A stretch of 43,516 nt of DNA from Candidatus Rifleibacteriota bacterium (GCA_017417215.1 JAFPZP010000038.1:1-43516); one strand, 5' to 3'. Shown: positions 8,489 to 18,443, counted from the first letter of the stretch. Numbers and translations: made by a program. Notes: generated from the letters alone by a model not told the origin.

Positions 8489-9055
8489 ATGGCGAAGTAT
8501 TGTCCAAGCTGCGGAATTTCAATTAAATTTAATGAAAGAACCTGTCCAAGTTGTGGAATTAATCTTTCTGTGAAAAATGGCCTTGGAGCTACACCCCCTA
8601 GTTTTTGCCCGAATTGTGGTTCGGCAGTAAAAAGCAACGTTGCAAATTGTCCTAAATGTGGAACCTTAATTAATCCCAATGCTCCTACTAATAAGAAAAC
8701 AAATGTTAATCTTTTAAAGGCATTAGGAATTGTTTTTGGTCTTATGATAATGATTGTATTAGTAACTGCTGCTATTGCGATTCCTAATTTAAAAAAAGCT
8801 CGAGCTAGAGCTAGGCAAAAAGCTTGCTTTGCTAATATAAGAGTTATTACTGGTGGAGTTGAACTATATAATTTAGATTCAAAAACCAAAGATGATATGA
8901 TGAAGGAATTAGATCTTAAATTACTATTAAGAAAAGGGTATGTAAACAGTAGTATGTCTCTTCCGGAACCCCAATGCTCTTATAGCTCAAAAGGCGATTT
9001 GCCAGAAGATGGTATTGTTTATTGTAAGTATCATGGGGAATTGTCCCGTTATTAA
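8489..9055 (+). CDS. Zinc-ribbon and pilin-like membrane protein
   Basis: 188 residues. Two zinc ribbons open the protein, with CxxC pairs at Cys5/8 and 19/22, then 40/43 and 54/57. A single transmembrane helix follows (about 78-99) that runs into AIAIPNLKKARARARQ, the form of a type IV pilin N-terminal helix. The rest (KACFANIRVITGGVELYNLD and onward) resembles the globular head of pilin-like proteins. The usual prepilin peptidase site (G followed by FTLIE) and Glu5 are missing, so it is unlikely to be processed like a pilin. The zinc ribbons would be cytoplasmic. It is the last gene before a convergent terminator. Confidence 0.82.
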   Translation: MAKYCPSCGISIKFNERTCPSCGINLSVKNGLGATPPSFCPNCGSAVKSNVANCPKCGTLINPNAPTNKKTNVNLLKALGIVFGLMIMIVLVTAAIAIPNLKKARARARQKACFANIRVITGGVELYNLDSKTKDDMMKELDLKLLLRKGYVNSSMSLPEPQCSYSSKGDLPEDGIVYCKYHGELSRY

Positions 9056-9062
9056 GTAAAAA

Positions 9063-9095
9063 AAGCCTCAATAATTAAATATTGAGGCTTTTTTT
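9063..9095. terminator. Bidirectional terminator between convergent genes
   Basis: AAGCCTCAATA (9063-9073) pairs with TATTGAGGCTT (9080-9090) around a 6-base loop. A-run before and T-run after let it end both the plus-strand zinc-ribbon transcript and the minus-strand GTPase operon. Confidence 0.92.
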
Positions 9096-10726
9096 TATAT
9101 ACTTATTCCATAGCCTGACCGAATTTTAGGTTCTATATCCTTTATTTTTTTACTAGTATTCTTGTCTATTTCATTTATAAGTCTTATTATTTCTTCAAGT
9201 TGAGACTTTTTTTCCATAAGAATTACAAAACTATCTTGATTATTAATTACATTATTTGCCAATTCCTTACTAAGGCTGGTTGCGTTTTGCCTGTCTAGAA
9301 ATTTGCAGAAGAGATATGCACCGAAACCTGTCAGTATAAGTAAAATAATACCAGCTTGAATGAAATAATCCTTTGTTAAACTTGTGCCCTGAATTAAGTT
9401 TAAAACTGAAAGATACATTACGTATAGAACTAAAGCCAAAGGCAATAAGTTTACGATAAATAACATAAAATTAGTTTTAAATTCTGATGATATTTTTTCT
9501 GCTTTCTCTTTTATACATAAATCAGATAATTGAAAATCAGGTTTTAAAACGGAGTTTTTATAATAATCCCAGCTTATTAGATTTTTCTGTTGCATAAAAC
9601 TCATAATGGTTCTGTAATTTGATTTAAGCTGTTCGTTGGAATTTATTTTGTATTCCAATTCTTTTTTAGTCTGATTTTCTTTTGTTTTATGGAAAAATTT
9701 GGCTATCCATAAATAAGGGGAAATAAAATTAAAAGCTTTTGAGCTCATAGAGTCATATAGCTCGTTTATAAAAGTTTTTTGAATTGTAAGTCTACATTCT
9801 GAATTATCAATAATCTTTTTAATTTCTTCTTCGTTATTGGTTTTTACTTTGTTTTCTTTATCAATTAATTCTTCTTTTAATTTTGTGAAATAGTCTTTTA
9901 AAATTATATTATTGTCTGTAAATTCAATATTTTTTGTTACTGCATTTTTATACTTAATAAGCTTGGCTCTGTAATGGAAGAGCTTATTGCTGACTGTTGA
10001 TTTTTCTGAAATTATTTCGTCTTTTAAACGGTTGAATTCTTCTATATTTTCATTAGTTGTTGCACTAATAAAATAAGATTTTGTTTCTGGTTTTAAGAAA
10101 CCAAGCTCTTTTATTCTTTTAATAAATTGTTCTTTGATGCTTTTTCTAGATTCTTCTTTTAAAGTGTCTATTTTATTTAATACAAAATACCAGTTTTTGC
10201 TGGTTGTCCATCGTTTTAAAGCCTTATGGAGAACAGCATTTGAATATTTTTCCGGTGTAGTGACAAAAACCAGAATATCTGATATTTCAGCCATAGCTTT
10301 GGCTTGTTCTATGTTTTCTTCTCTTGTTCCATCTAAGTCAGGAGTGTCAACCAGCACAAAACCTTCTTTGTCTGACTCTATATATGTAGCATCTCCCCAT
10401 TCTTCAGGAAGAAGATTCCCTATATATTTCTGTGGAGCGTAAATGTAACATCTGTCTGTATAGTTTCTCTGACCTTCTTTTGATGATGGGCTGGCACCTT
10501 CTTTGTCTATTAATTTACAGAATAGTTCTGATTTACCAGAGCCTGTTCCGCCAACAAGAGTAACAATTAATGGTTTTTCAGAATCGAATTTTGTATCTAT
10601 AGCTTCTTGTAAATTATTTATAAGTCTGTTTATTACTGCGTTGTTACTACAACTTTCTGCAACTTTTATCAGATTTCTTGAATCATTATCTAAATTATCT
10701 AAAAAACTATCGTTTATATTAATCAT
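9095..10726 (-). CDS. Membrane-hairpin GTPase, second of a tandem pair
   Basis: 543 residues. GTPase motifs in order: P-loop GGTGSGKS (59-66), a likely switch-I threonine near GQRNYTD (85-91), DTPD (127-130), NKID (184-187) and SAT (221-223). A long helical region follows (about 250-415), with two transmembrane helices at about 419-445 and 455-476, and a helical C-terminus. This is the layout of dynamin-like and related septation/membrane GTPases that oligomerise on membranes. I start at the ATG at 10726, which has AGGAG six bases upstream and overlaps the previous gene by 8 bases; upstream Met codons lie inside that gene. Paired, overlapping genes suggest a hetero-oligomer. Confidence 0.85.
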   Translation of the reverse strand: MININDSFLDNLDNDSRNLIKVAESCSNNAVINRLINNLQEAIDTKFDSEKPLIVTLVGGTGSGKSELFCKLIDKEGASPSSKEGQRNYTDRCYIYAPQKYIGNLLPEEWGDATYIESDKEGFVLVDTPDLDGTREENIEQAKAMAEISDILVFVTTPEKYSNAVLHKALKRWTTSKNWYFVLNKIDTLKEESRKSIKEQFIKRIKELGFLKPETKSYFISATTNENIEEFNRLKDEIISEKSTVSNKLFHYRAKLIKYKNAVTKNIEFTDNNIILKDYFTKLKEELIDKENKVKTNNEEEIKKIIDNSECRLTIQKTFINELYDSMSSKAFNFISPYLWIAKFFHKTKENQTKKELEYKINSNEQLKSNYRTIMSFMQQKNLISWDYYKNSVLKPDFQLSDLCIKEKAEKISSEFKTNFMLFIVNLLPLALVLYVMYLSVLNLIQGTSLTKDYFIQAGIILLILTGFGAYLFCKFLDRQNATSLSKELANNVINNQDSFVILMEKKSQLEEIIRLINEIDKNTSKKIKDIEPKIRSGYGISI

Positions 10727-12530
10727 GTTGTTCTCCTGCTTCATTAGACACAAAAGATGATGGATTACAATTTTTTAATAATTCAATATCTTTTTCATTT
10801 TTTTCTAAAATATCTTTTAAATATTTGAAGTCTATGTTTTCTAAAACAAGATTATTAGCATATTCCATTAAATAATTATAATATTCTTCTTTTCGTTTTA
10901 TTAGCCATTCGTTTTGAATCTTTTCTATAACAGGTCTTAAGCCTATGGCATTTAAGAAATTAAGTATTTCAGAACCGCTAAGGCCTCCTAATGCTGCCAG
11001 GGAAATCATTCCCAAAGTTCCTATGGCTCCATCAACAAATAAATCTACAAAAAATAAAAAAGTTCCTCCGGCTAGTAATGCATTTGCAATCTTGACTTTT
11101 ATATTTGCACTGCCATCTTCTAAGCTTTCATTGAGTTTGGAATTTATTATTTCATCAATATAACCTTCATTTTTTACTGGAAGTATTACTTTGTAGCGAG
11201 CTCTAATCGTAGCTCTGATTGATTCATCCTTTACTTTTTTATCTATTATTGAATTTGCTTTTTCATTTTTTAGCCATTCATCAAATAATCTTTCAACGGA
11301 AGTGGCTAACCTTTTTTGTTCTGCATCTAGCTTTTCTGTATCATTAATTTTTTGTATTTCATTTTTTATATTGTTATTTTCTGTATTATTTTTTACGAAA
11401 AAATTTTTGATTTTATTGCCCATTAATAAAATTTTATTTTTTATAAAATCATAACGTCTTGTCTGAATTTCTCCAATTATTTTACTTATTATTTTAAATA
11501 ATGGAATCTCATCACCAACGATAAATTCTGATTCTTTTCTGATTTGTTCTTCGATATTATTTTTATAGGATTCTTCTTCTTTTATAATTTTTAAAGTTTT
11601 ATTACAAAGAATTTCACCTAAATTAGAAGCTTCTTTTAATGAAGAGCAGAAGCTGCTTAAGATAATATCTTTATTCTGATTTGAAAATATTTCATCTATG
11701 AAATTTGATGTGCTATTTAATGCAGAAGGTTTTATATCCTCAATTTGAGGATTTTCTTTTAAAAGACTGTAATAAAAATGGCATTTTTTTAATTCGCTAA
11801 TTGCAGAAGAATCTACTCTTTTAATATTATCAATCAGATGTTTGCTTAATATTTGCTGTGCTACTTCTTCTGTTTTATTTCTTGTAAGCAAATAAATTGT
11901 TTTACCAGATATTCGTAGAACTTTAATGAAATATTCTATTGTTTTCCTGTCGGAATAGCCTTCTTCTGTGCTTACAAATATTACAGAATCGGCTCGCTGA
12001 ATCATTTGCTCGGTTTTTTCCCAGTTACTGACAGCAACGGAATTAAAATCAGGAATATCGGCAATATATATCCAGTTTTCTTTATTCCCATATTTCATGT
12101 CATAAGGTTCTATAAATATCTTGTCTTTTGGTATATTTTCGTCAAGTAGTTCAATCGGGGATTTCAAATAATCAATTTTGAAATTAGGCAAAAAGTCGTT
12201 TCGTTCAGGAGCATTGAATACTTCTTGCGGAATGGCTACTAAGGAACCAAAAGAGTTTGGGCGCCTTATATCACTAGTTGGGGAGTTTAATCCTGTCAGA
12301 AGATTGAATAAAGTACTTTTACCTGCACCGGATGGGCCACAGAATGCTGTTACCAGAACAGGCTTACCGTTTATAAGAGGTATTTTATTTGGTAATTTCT
12401 CTAAGATACTTACTGGATCTTCTTCATTCCGTATATTAGGAAATTGTTTTTGAATTTCTTTTAAATTATTTTTTAGTCTTTCTGCGGTTTCGAAAGGATT
12501 AAGACATACTTTTTGTGTGTCAGAACACAT
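10719..12530 (-). CDS. Membrane-associated GTPase, first of a tandem pair
   Basis: 603 residues. Motifs: P-loop GPSGAGKS (65-72) followed by TLFNLLTG, a switch region around TSDIRRPNSFGS (85-96), DIPD (158-161) and NKTE at 218-221, where the last Asp of the usual NKxD guanine-specificity motif is replaced by Glu. A long charged coiled-coil stretch runs from about 290 to 450, with a Gly-rich hydrophobic segment (about 480-523, VDLFVDGAIGTLGMISLAAL) able to make a membrane hairpin. The organisation is dynamin-like. The start codon has AGGAG 13 bases upstream, a little far. It overlaps the next GTPase gene by 8 bases, pointing to coupled translation and joint function in membrane remodelling (inferred). 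Confidence 0.84.
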   Translation of the reverse strand: MCSDTQKVCLNPFETAERLKNNLKEIQKQFPNIRNEEDPVSILEKLPNKIPLINGKPVLVTAFCGPSGAGKSTLFNLLTGLNSPTSDIRRPNSFGSLVAIPQEVFNAPERNDFLPNFKIDYLKSPIELLDENIPKDKIFIEPYDMKYGNKENWIYIADIPDFNSVAVSNWEKTEQMIQRADSVIFVSTEEGYSDRKTIEYFIKVLRISGKTIYLLTRNKTEEVAQQILSKHLIDNIKRVDSSAISELKKCHFYYSLLKENPQIEDIKPSALNSTSNFIDEIFSNQNKDIILSSFCSSLKEASNLGEILCNKTLKIIKEEESYKNNIEEQIRKESEFIVGDEIPLFKIISKIIGEIQTRRYDFIKNKILLMGNKIKNFFVKNNTENNNIKNEIQKINDTEKLDAEQKRLATSVERLFDEWLKNEKANSIIDKKVKDESIRATIRARYKVILPVKNEGYIDEIINSKLNESLEDGSANIKVKIANALLAGGTFLFFVDLFVDGAIGTLGMISLAALGGLSGSEILNFLNAIGLRPVIEKIQNEWLIKRKEEYYNYLMEYANNLVLENIDFKYLKDILEKNEKDIELLKNCNPSSFVSNEAGEQHD

Positions 12531-12641
12531 TTTAAGTTATATACTCCTATAAACTCTAGCTGAATGATTATTAAGGTTAATATATCATAAAAATTATTTG
12601 TTTGCTTTAACTGATAGCTGGAAATTTATCTTGTTTGTGTT

Positions 12642-15600
12642 TTATGGAAGACCTATTAAGGCTGGTAGGTCAGAGTTGCTTAACTGCCATATTTGACCGC
12701 TCCAAACTTCAGAATCGCTCCAGTTGGCGGCTGCACAAAGTGCTGAATTTATTGCTGAGATAGAATTGAAAAAGTAGTTTTTCTTTTTGTCAGAACCTTG
12801 ATTGTAGTTGCCAACCGTTTGTTCGGCAGAATTACAGGCGAAACCATTTATAGATGTTGAATCGGTAATGAAGGAGTTGGTTATTATGGCGGTTCCATCA
12901 GTGTAACCACAGATTCCTCCATAATTTGTTTCTCCAAGATTATTGACACTGACGTTTCCTATAGAAATACATCTGTCTACTTTCCCTGAAACATTATTGC
13001 TACCGACAATTCCACCAGCATAACTATAAGCGGTAACGTTTCCTTCATTAAAACAGTTTTCTATGGAACCATTGTTGTAGCCGGTAATGCCGCCGACATG
13101 ACTATTGGGGCTTGATACTGTTCCACTGTTTTTACATATAAAGATTTTGGAGATGTCTTTGGTCCAACCTGTAATACCACCAGCTATGTCGTTTGAACTA
13201 TTAACATTTGCATTATTTCTGCATTTGCTTAGAGTAGTCGAGTAAATGTTTCCGCATATACCACCAGCATAGCTTGAACCATAGATGTTTACACCTTCAT
13301 TACAGCAATTTGTAATTGTGCTATGGTAAGAGTAGCCGATTATGCTTCCGCAGGAATCTTCGCCAATTACATTCCCATCAGCAATGTAAAGATTTTTTAT
13401 TGTAGCATCGGCGATTTGCCCAAATAAGCCCATTGAATCCTTGGTTGGTCTATTTATCGACAAACCTGTGATTCTGTGATTGTTACCGTCAAAACCGCCA
13501 GTAAAGCTTTCTTTGTTATCGCCAATAGGTAGCCAGCCTTTGCTTTCTGTATTGTTTTCAGAAATATATGTTGAGGTTGCTATATCTATATCTCTTTCAA
13601 GCTTGTAGTGTGAAGTCATTCTTTTGCGTATGTTATCAAGCTGAGCAGCTGTAAATACCAAGTAAGGATTGTTTTCTGAACCATTACCGTTATCTGTTGT
13701 TGTAAAGGTAAAAGCATCAAAAGGAGTTATAGCAATTCCTTCTTTGTCTTTAACTCCTGAATTCATTATAAGTTTGTAAGTGGTTTTTGCACTTAGCATA
13801 TTTGAGCAGGTAATTGTTAGCTTGGTATTTGTATTATCCCATTTTTTTACTATGGAATAAAATTCTGAATTATTGCTTGTATAGAGTTTTATAGCATTTT
13901 CTGCTACTTCCTTATCTAACAATTCTTTCCCGAAATCAACATAGAATGTAGGTGTGACTATAAAAAGATTATCTACTTTGTCGGGTTCGTTGATTGTAAG
14001 AGTTGCTGTAGTGCCAGAACCTTCGGCGGTACTGAATTCAAAATTAGCTGCTGAGGTTGTTTGCAAAGTCGTATCGTTCTTTATTCCTGCATTAACGATT
14101 AATTGGTAGGTTGTATTGTAAAGAAGAGAAGATGAAGGAATTATAGTAAGTTCTTTTGCACTTTCATCGTAATCGAAATCATTAATCAGTATTTGAGAGC
14201 TTCCGCTTCTTAAAGTGATGAAATTCTTGTAAATATCAGACCAGTCTACTTCTTCTGAAAACCTGATAATGATTGGGGTTGAGGTCGCAACATTTGTGGC
14301 TTCAGCAGGTGAAACCAGAGAAACAGAAATCTTGTTTAAAGTAGAAAAAGCAAACTGCTCAAATTCGTCGATGAAGATTCCTTCATAATCTTTAACTTTT
14401 TCTTCCATAACTACTCTGTAGCTTTCGTTTTGATCTAATGGAACTGAAAAAGTTAATTCAAGCTTTTTATAATCGTCCTTCCAGGTTTTTGAAGTAGTTG
14501 TAATCAGGGTTCCGCCTTTATAGACTTTAATTGCGTCTTTGGCTTTTGTAAGTTCAGAACTCATGACCATTTTCTTGAAATCAATGATTAATACTGGTTT
14601 TAAAATTGATTCAGAGCCCACAAGAGAACCGTCTGCAAAGCCGATAGTTGCTTGCTGATGAGTGCTGTCTGCTGTTGAAAATGTAAAAGTCAGGGTTGCA
14701 ACTTCCTGGCGGGTTGTATCGTTAACTAAATCATATAATATTTTTAAAGTATAGGTTGCATTATATGTAAGAGAATTACTTGGTGTCAGAGTTAATGTCT
14801 TGTTGGCTTCTGAATAAACATATGAATCAATAGGTAAATCTTGCATTCCAAGCCTGAATTGTATTTTGCTGGCGTCGTCAGCTTCTTCCCAACTTATTGA
14901 ATTGGAAAACTTGACTACAAGCTGAGTGTTCACATCGGCACCTGTTTTAGAAGGTGTTATTAGTGATGGCGTAATGTTAGGCATGGTTCTGAAAACTACA
15001 TCTGCAAAGGGCTCTATTATTCTGCCTTGAGCGTCTTTTATAGAGTTAACCATTTTTAAAGTATGTTCTGCATCAGGAACCAAAGTAGCTGTGTAATATA
15101 CTTCGAGCTTAGATAGGTCATTTGTCCATCTGCGTTTGTAACCAGTCATAAGGGTATCGCCACGATAGAATTCCAAGGCTTTTTCTGCAAGACTTATGTT
15201 CATAACTGGCTGCTTGAAATCAATGCAGATTGTCGGAATCAGAATTGCGAGGCCGTCTATGTTGCTTTCGTCTGCTAAGACAGCTGTTGCTGTGAAATGA
15301 GCTTCGTCTCTGGTTTCAAAACTAAAGGAAGTTGAAGCTATTTTTTGTTTTGTGAGCTTATTTGAAAGCCCTTCTAGAAGCTTGATGGTGTAAGAGGCAT
15401 TATAGTAAAGGGTTCCTGGATTAATGGTCAGAGTCTTTGTATCTGAGGCGTAGGTAAATTCTTCTAATGATGAAGTTACGTCTGTATTTCCTCTGTAAAA
15501 AGCAAATAATCTTTTGTCTGAAGCAGAGCCAGACCAGGCGATATCTTCAGAAAAAGTAAAAACTATGGGAGTATTTGCGTCTGCGCCAGTTGCAGTCGGG

Positions 15601-18389
15601 GTTGTGACTTCGGCAGTTATGTCGTCAATAGTAATTACCGTTATGTCTTGGAATGGGGCAACGGTTCTGCCATCGAAAGCCCTTACAGGAGTCATTGTAA
15701 GAGTATAAGTTGTTGAAGGCTCTAAGTTGTAGGTTAAATTAAGAACATTAGGATAATGCTCTTCTGACGACCAGCTTGAATTGGTCTGTCCTATAGCCAC
15801 ATCGCCTTTTTTCAGTTTAATAGAACTTCTTGCTATATTTAGATTTTGCAGTCTTTCTACTGGGAATCTGATACTTATTTTAAATTCTACTGGAGTATAA
15901 ATGGTTGTTCCAGGTTCCAACCCGTCAATATCAGCAACTGTTTCTGTCTGAAAATAGAAGGCTCCACTTGCTATCTGCTGATAGGTAATCGGGTCTTGCA
16001 GATTTGGTGCTATAAGAAGAGTATAGTTGGAATTATATTTCAGTTTATTTTCTGGAGTCATTGTTAGAGTCTTATTACCTGCATCATAAGTATAAGAGCT
16101 GATAGCAATTTCATATTTCCCTTCAAAAAGGTTAAAACCTTGAGAAAGGGTTGCAACCCAGTTGATATTGTCTGAAAAACTCAAAACTATATTTGTATCA
16201 ATAGCCACACTTTCTGTTGCTGTTGGGTTTGTTAAAGAAGCTGTTATTACCGGTAGAGTAGTAAAAAAGTAGGGTTCGAAAGGTGTGATTTCTAAGTCTT
16301 CGAAATCAAGTAAACCGGTTCTCATTCTGATTTCATAAGTAGAATCGGCTTCTAACGGGTATGCGAAAGAAATCTGCATTTTGGTATAGGAAGCAACCCA
16401 GCTTTTTATTGTTTGGTCAGAATCTAGTAGTTCACCGTTTTTATATACCTTAACTGAATTAAAGGCTTGAGTCAGCTTATAGTCGTCTCCAGTAGAACCA
16501 TCATATATTTCTTTCCCAAAATCAACTACGAAAATAGGACTTGAGGTAAATGAACCACCTACGATAGTATTGCCGTCATCTGAAATTGTTGCTGTAGCAT
16601 GGGTTCCATCGCCAGTTGAGAATTCAAAATCTTTTGAATAGATTATTTTCTTCAAATAGCTGTCGGAAAGTTCACTAAACTTAATAGTGTAACTTGCATT
16701 ATAAGCCATTGGGAACTGAGGTTGGAAAGTCAGAGTTCTTGAAGATTCGTTATAGACCGGTAATGTGATTGCAACAGGTTTTACACCAGAATACATTTTA
16801 ATGTAGCTCTGATAAGCATTTATCCATTTTATATCGTCAGAAAACTGTAGGACAATCTGCGAATCTACTGATACACCAGTAGTCGGATTGGGAGAAGTCA
16901 TTGCTACTTCAACGGCTGTATAAGAGGCTGGAATGATAACTGTTTCACTGGCTTTAGTTGTAAAATTGAATTGTGCGTATCTGGTGCCATTGGGTCTGTG
17001 GGTGTTACAACAGTAGGCTGTGACAGAAGCTATAATTGTTTCGCCCTCTGGCCATGACGAATCTGGAGTAAATACTATTAAATGGTCGTCTGGAGCTGTT
17101 GTATAATTGCCCGACATTGTTATAGGTGTATCTGAGCCTGAAATACTGTAGGTTACCGACAAAGAAGCTATGTCGTGAGCAATATATTTCAAAACAAGAC
17201 TTGTGTTGGTTGCAACTTCTGAAGCATTCTGAACAGGTGTAACAGGCTGGAAGTAAGATAAAACCATATCTTGGGTTATATTTGATTCAGTGGCAAAAGC
17301 GTTTGAATTAGAATCTATAAGAATTGTTTTGATTCTGAAAGAATCTGGAAATTCACTTAAGGGTATGTCTCTAAGTTTTAAAGTAAAGCAGTAAGTGGCA
17401 ATCTGGTTGGATATTTCTGGGGTAGGGTAGTCATCAAAGGTGATTGTATGAATATACTTGTCGCCAGCTCCTTCTCTTTCATCAGAAACTGTCTGTAAAG
17501 CAAAGTGAGTTGATACGCCAACTGTTCTTAAGCTTTCTATGGTTGTTCCACTATCTGTTAAAAAAGTTAGAATGGTTTTGACGTTACAGCCGGAATAATC
17601 CCATGAATTTGCAGACATGCAGGTGTTGACAACCAAATCTGTATTATAGACCATTTGCCCATTTTCATTGAGCTTTAAGTCCAAATAAGGAAGTTGAACC
17701 GAAAAAGTCATATTGTTGATGTTAAAATAACTCGGACTTCTCAGAATAGGAGGAGTATTTTGATTGTTTGTCGGTGCTCTGAAAATTGTAAATTCGTTAT
17801 CAAGATTATAGGTGTCTATATTGAACGTAAAATTGGTGTTTTGAGTTGTTGAGGCAATATTTGCACGAATTATATAGTTCTTTTCAAATGTATTTTCCAA
17901 CTTTGAATATTGCCAGTCTGCTTCGCTAGAGCTTCTTACAGCTAGATAAAAATCTTTGCTATCACTGGGAAATTTATGACTAATTGTTATTCTTATAGGC
18001 TTTTCCACTTTTGATATTTTATTAGTAGAATTAAAGCCTTTTTTGGAATAGACAGCCACTAACTTATAGATTCTAGTGCAGTCACTGCCAAAAAGTTTAC
18101 TTTCATTTGCTTTTGCATTTCTTTCAACTAGTGTGATTGTGCTGTTGCCTTTTAATGTATTTTCAGTCGAAGCTCTGGCAATAAAGTTGGAATGCATCGA
18201 AGTAATATTGAAAGTTCCTAAATCAGATGAGCTGACAGAGGTTAGATATAGAGTTTGTTCATCTTCTGAAGACGAAGACAGACCATCATAGCTGTTGCTG
18301 CTTCCGCCGCCACAGCCAATAAAAAAACTCTCTAATATTGCTAAGAACAATATTAGAAGAAGAAAAAATGGTCGCATTCGTTTGTTCAT
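12642..18389 (-). CDS. Giant surface lipoprotein with tandem Ig-like (Big_5) units and GLUG repeats
   Basis: 1915 residues. A signal peptide ends in a lipobox (FIGC, Cys26). Residues to about 490 form an N-terminal region with Ig-like parts. From about 490 to 1565 there are five copies of a ~213-residue unit, each with two Ig-like domains: one Big_5 type starting with TxPxxTGxxxxTxIVxxFS and ending near YNxxYTL, and one related type with FYVDFGKE-like and YKLxM..G..D..G strands. A final region (about 1570-1900) has GLUG-like repeats (YAGGICG, HVGGITGYN, YAGGIVGSN). The unit resembles SbsA-like Ig domains of surface proteins. Likely a stalked adhesin on the outer face of the envelope. A promoter is visible at 18415-18443. 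Confidence 0.88.
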   Translation of the reverse strand: MNKRMRPFFLLLILFLAILESFFIGCGGGSSNSYDGLSSSSEDEQTLYLTSVSSSDLGTFNITSMHSNFIARASTENTLKGNSTITLVERNAKANESKLFGSDCTRIYKLVAVYSKKGFNSTNKISKVEKPIRITISHKFPSDSKDFYLAVRSSSEADWQYSKLENTFEKNYIIRANIASTTQNTNFTFNIDTYNLDNEFTIFRAPTNNQNTPPILRSPSYFNINNMTFSVQLPYLDLKLNENGQMVYNTDLVVNTCMSANSWDYSGCNVKTILTFLTDSGTTIESLRTVGVSTHFALQTVSDEREGAGDKYIHTITFDDYPTPEISNQIATYCFTLKLRDIPLSEFPDSFRIKTILIDSNSNAFATESNITQDMVLSYFQPVTPVQNASEVATNTSLVLKYIAHDIASLSVTYSISGSDTPITMSGNYTTAPDDHLIVFTPDSSWPEGETIIASVTAYCCNTHRPNGTRYAQFNFTTKASETVIIPASYTAVEVAMTSPNPTTGVSVDSQIVLQFSDDIKWINAYQSYIKMYSGVKPVAITLPVYNESSRTLTFQPQFPMAYNASYTIKFSELSDSYLKKIIYSKDFEFSTGDGTHATATISDDGNTIVGGSFTSSPIFVVDFGKEIYDGSTGDDYKLTQAFNSVKVYKNGELLDSDQTIKSWVASYTKMQISFAYPLEADSTYEIRMRTGLLDFEDLEITPFEPYFFTTLPVITASLTNPTATESVAIDTNIVLSFSDNINWVATLSQGFNLFEGKYEIAISSYTYDAGNKTLTMTPENKLKYNSNYTLLIAPNLQDPITYQQIASGAFYFQTETVADIDGLEPGTTIYTPVEFKISIRFPVERLQNLNIARSSIKLKKGDVAIGQTNSSWSSEEHYPNVLNLTYNLEPSTTYTLTMTPVRAFDGRTVAPFQDITVITIDDITAEVTTPTATGADANTPIVFTFSEDIAWSGSASDKRLFAFYRGNTDVTSSLEEFTYASDTKTLTINPGTLYYNASYTIKLLEGLSNKLTKQKIASTSFSFETRDEAHFTATAVLADESNIDGLAILIPTICIDFKQPVMNISLAEKALEFYRGDTLMTGYKRRWTNDLSKLEVYYTATLVPDAEHTLKMVNSIKDAQGRIIEPFADVVFRTMPNITPSLITPSKTGADVNTQLVVKFSNSISWEEADDASKIQFRLGMQDLPIDSYVYSEANKTLTLTPSNSLTYNATYTLKILYDLVNDTTRQEVATLTFTFSTADSTHQQATIGFADGSLVGSESILKPVLIIDFKKMVMSSELTKAKDAIKVYKGGTLITTTSKTWKDDYKKLELTFSVPLDQNESYRVVMEEKVKDYEGIFIDEFEQFAFSTLNKISVSLVSPAEATNVATSTPIIIRFSEEVDWSDIYKNFITLRSGSSQILINDFDYDESAKELTIIPSSSLLYNTTYQLIVNAGIKNDTTLQTTSAANFEFSTAEGSGTTATLTINEPDKVDNLFIVTPTFYVDFGKELLDKEVAENAIKLYTSNNSEFYSIVKKWDNTNTKLTITCSNMLSAKTTYKLIMNSGVKDKEGIAITPFDAFTFTTTDNGNGSENNPYLVFTAAQLDNIRKRMTSHYKLERDIDIATSTYISENNTESKGWLPIGDNKESFTGGFDGNNHRITGLSINRPTKDSMGLFGQIADATIKNLYIADGNVIGEDSCGSIIGYSYHSTITNCCNEGVNIYGSSYAGGICGNIYSTTLSKCRNNANVNSSNDIAGGITGWTKDISKIFICKNSGTVSSPNSHVGGITGYNNGSIENCFNEGNVTAYSYAGGIVGSNNVSGKVDRCISIGNVSVNNLGETNYGGICGYTDGTAIITNSFITDSTSINGFACNSAEQTVGNYNQGSDKKKNYFFNSISAINSALCAAANWSDSEVWSGQIWQLSNSDLPALIGLP
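12990..13460 (-). repeat. GLUG-like repeat region in the giant lipoprotein
   Basis: Short repeated units of roughly 30 residues, each with a Gly-Gly-Ile-x-Gly core (AGGICG, AGGITG, VGGITG, AGGIVG) followed by a Cys/Asn-rich strand. This matches the GLUG motif pattern seen in adhesins and IgA1-peptidase-type proteins and would fold as a beta-solenoid tip. Confidence 0.7.
13700..16910 (-). repeat. Five tandem ~640-bp coding repeats
   Basis: The start of the conserved segment recurs near 16900, 16230, 15610, 14960 and 14320, giving a period of about 640 bp (213 codons). Protein similarity between copies is clear, but the DNA has diverged, so this is an old expansion, not a recent one. Confidence 0.75.
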
Positions 18390-18414
18390 TTTAAGTTTCT
18401 CTAGACCTATTCTT

Positions 18415-18443
18415 ATTATAAGCTACTGGCTCAGCCTTTGCAA
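18415..18443 (-). promoter_or_regulatory. Promoter for the giant lipoprotein gene
   Basis: On the minus strand TTGCAA (18438-18443) and TATAAT (18415-18420) are 17 bases apart, with a short leader of about 20 bases to the ATG. Confidence 0.6.

Noticed and set aside
8489-9055. Type IV major pilin
   Set aside because: No prepilin cleavage motif and the N-terminus is occupied by two zinc ribbons.
13700-16910. CRISPR-like regular repeat
   Set aside because: Period is ~640 bp, in frame, and encodes Ig-like domains.
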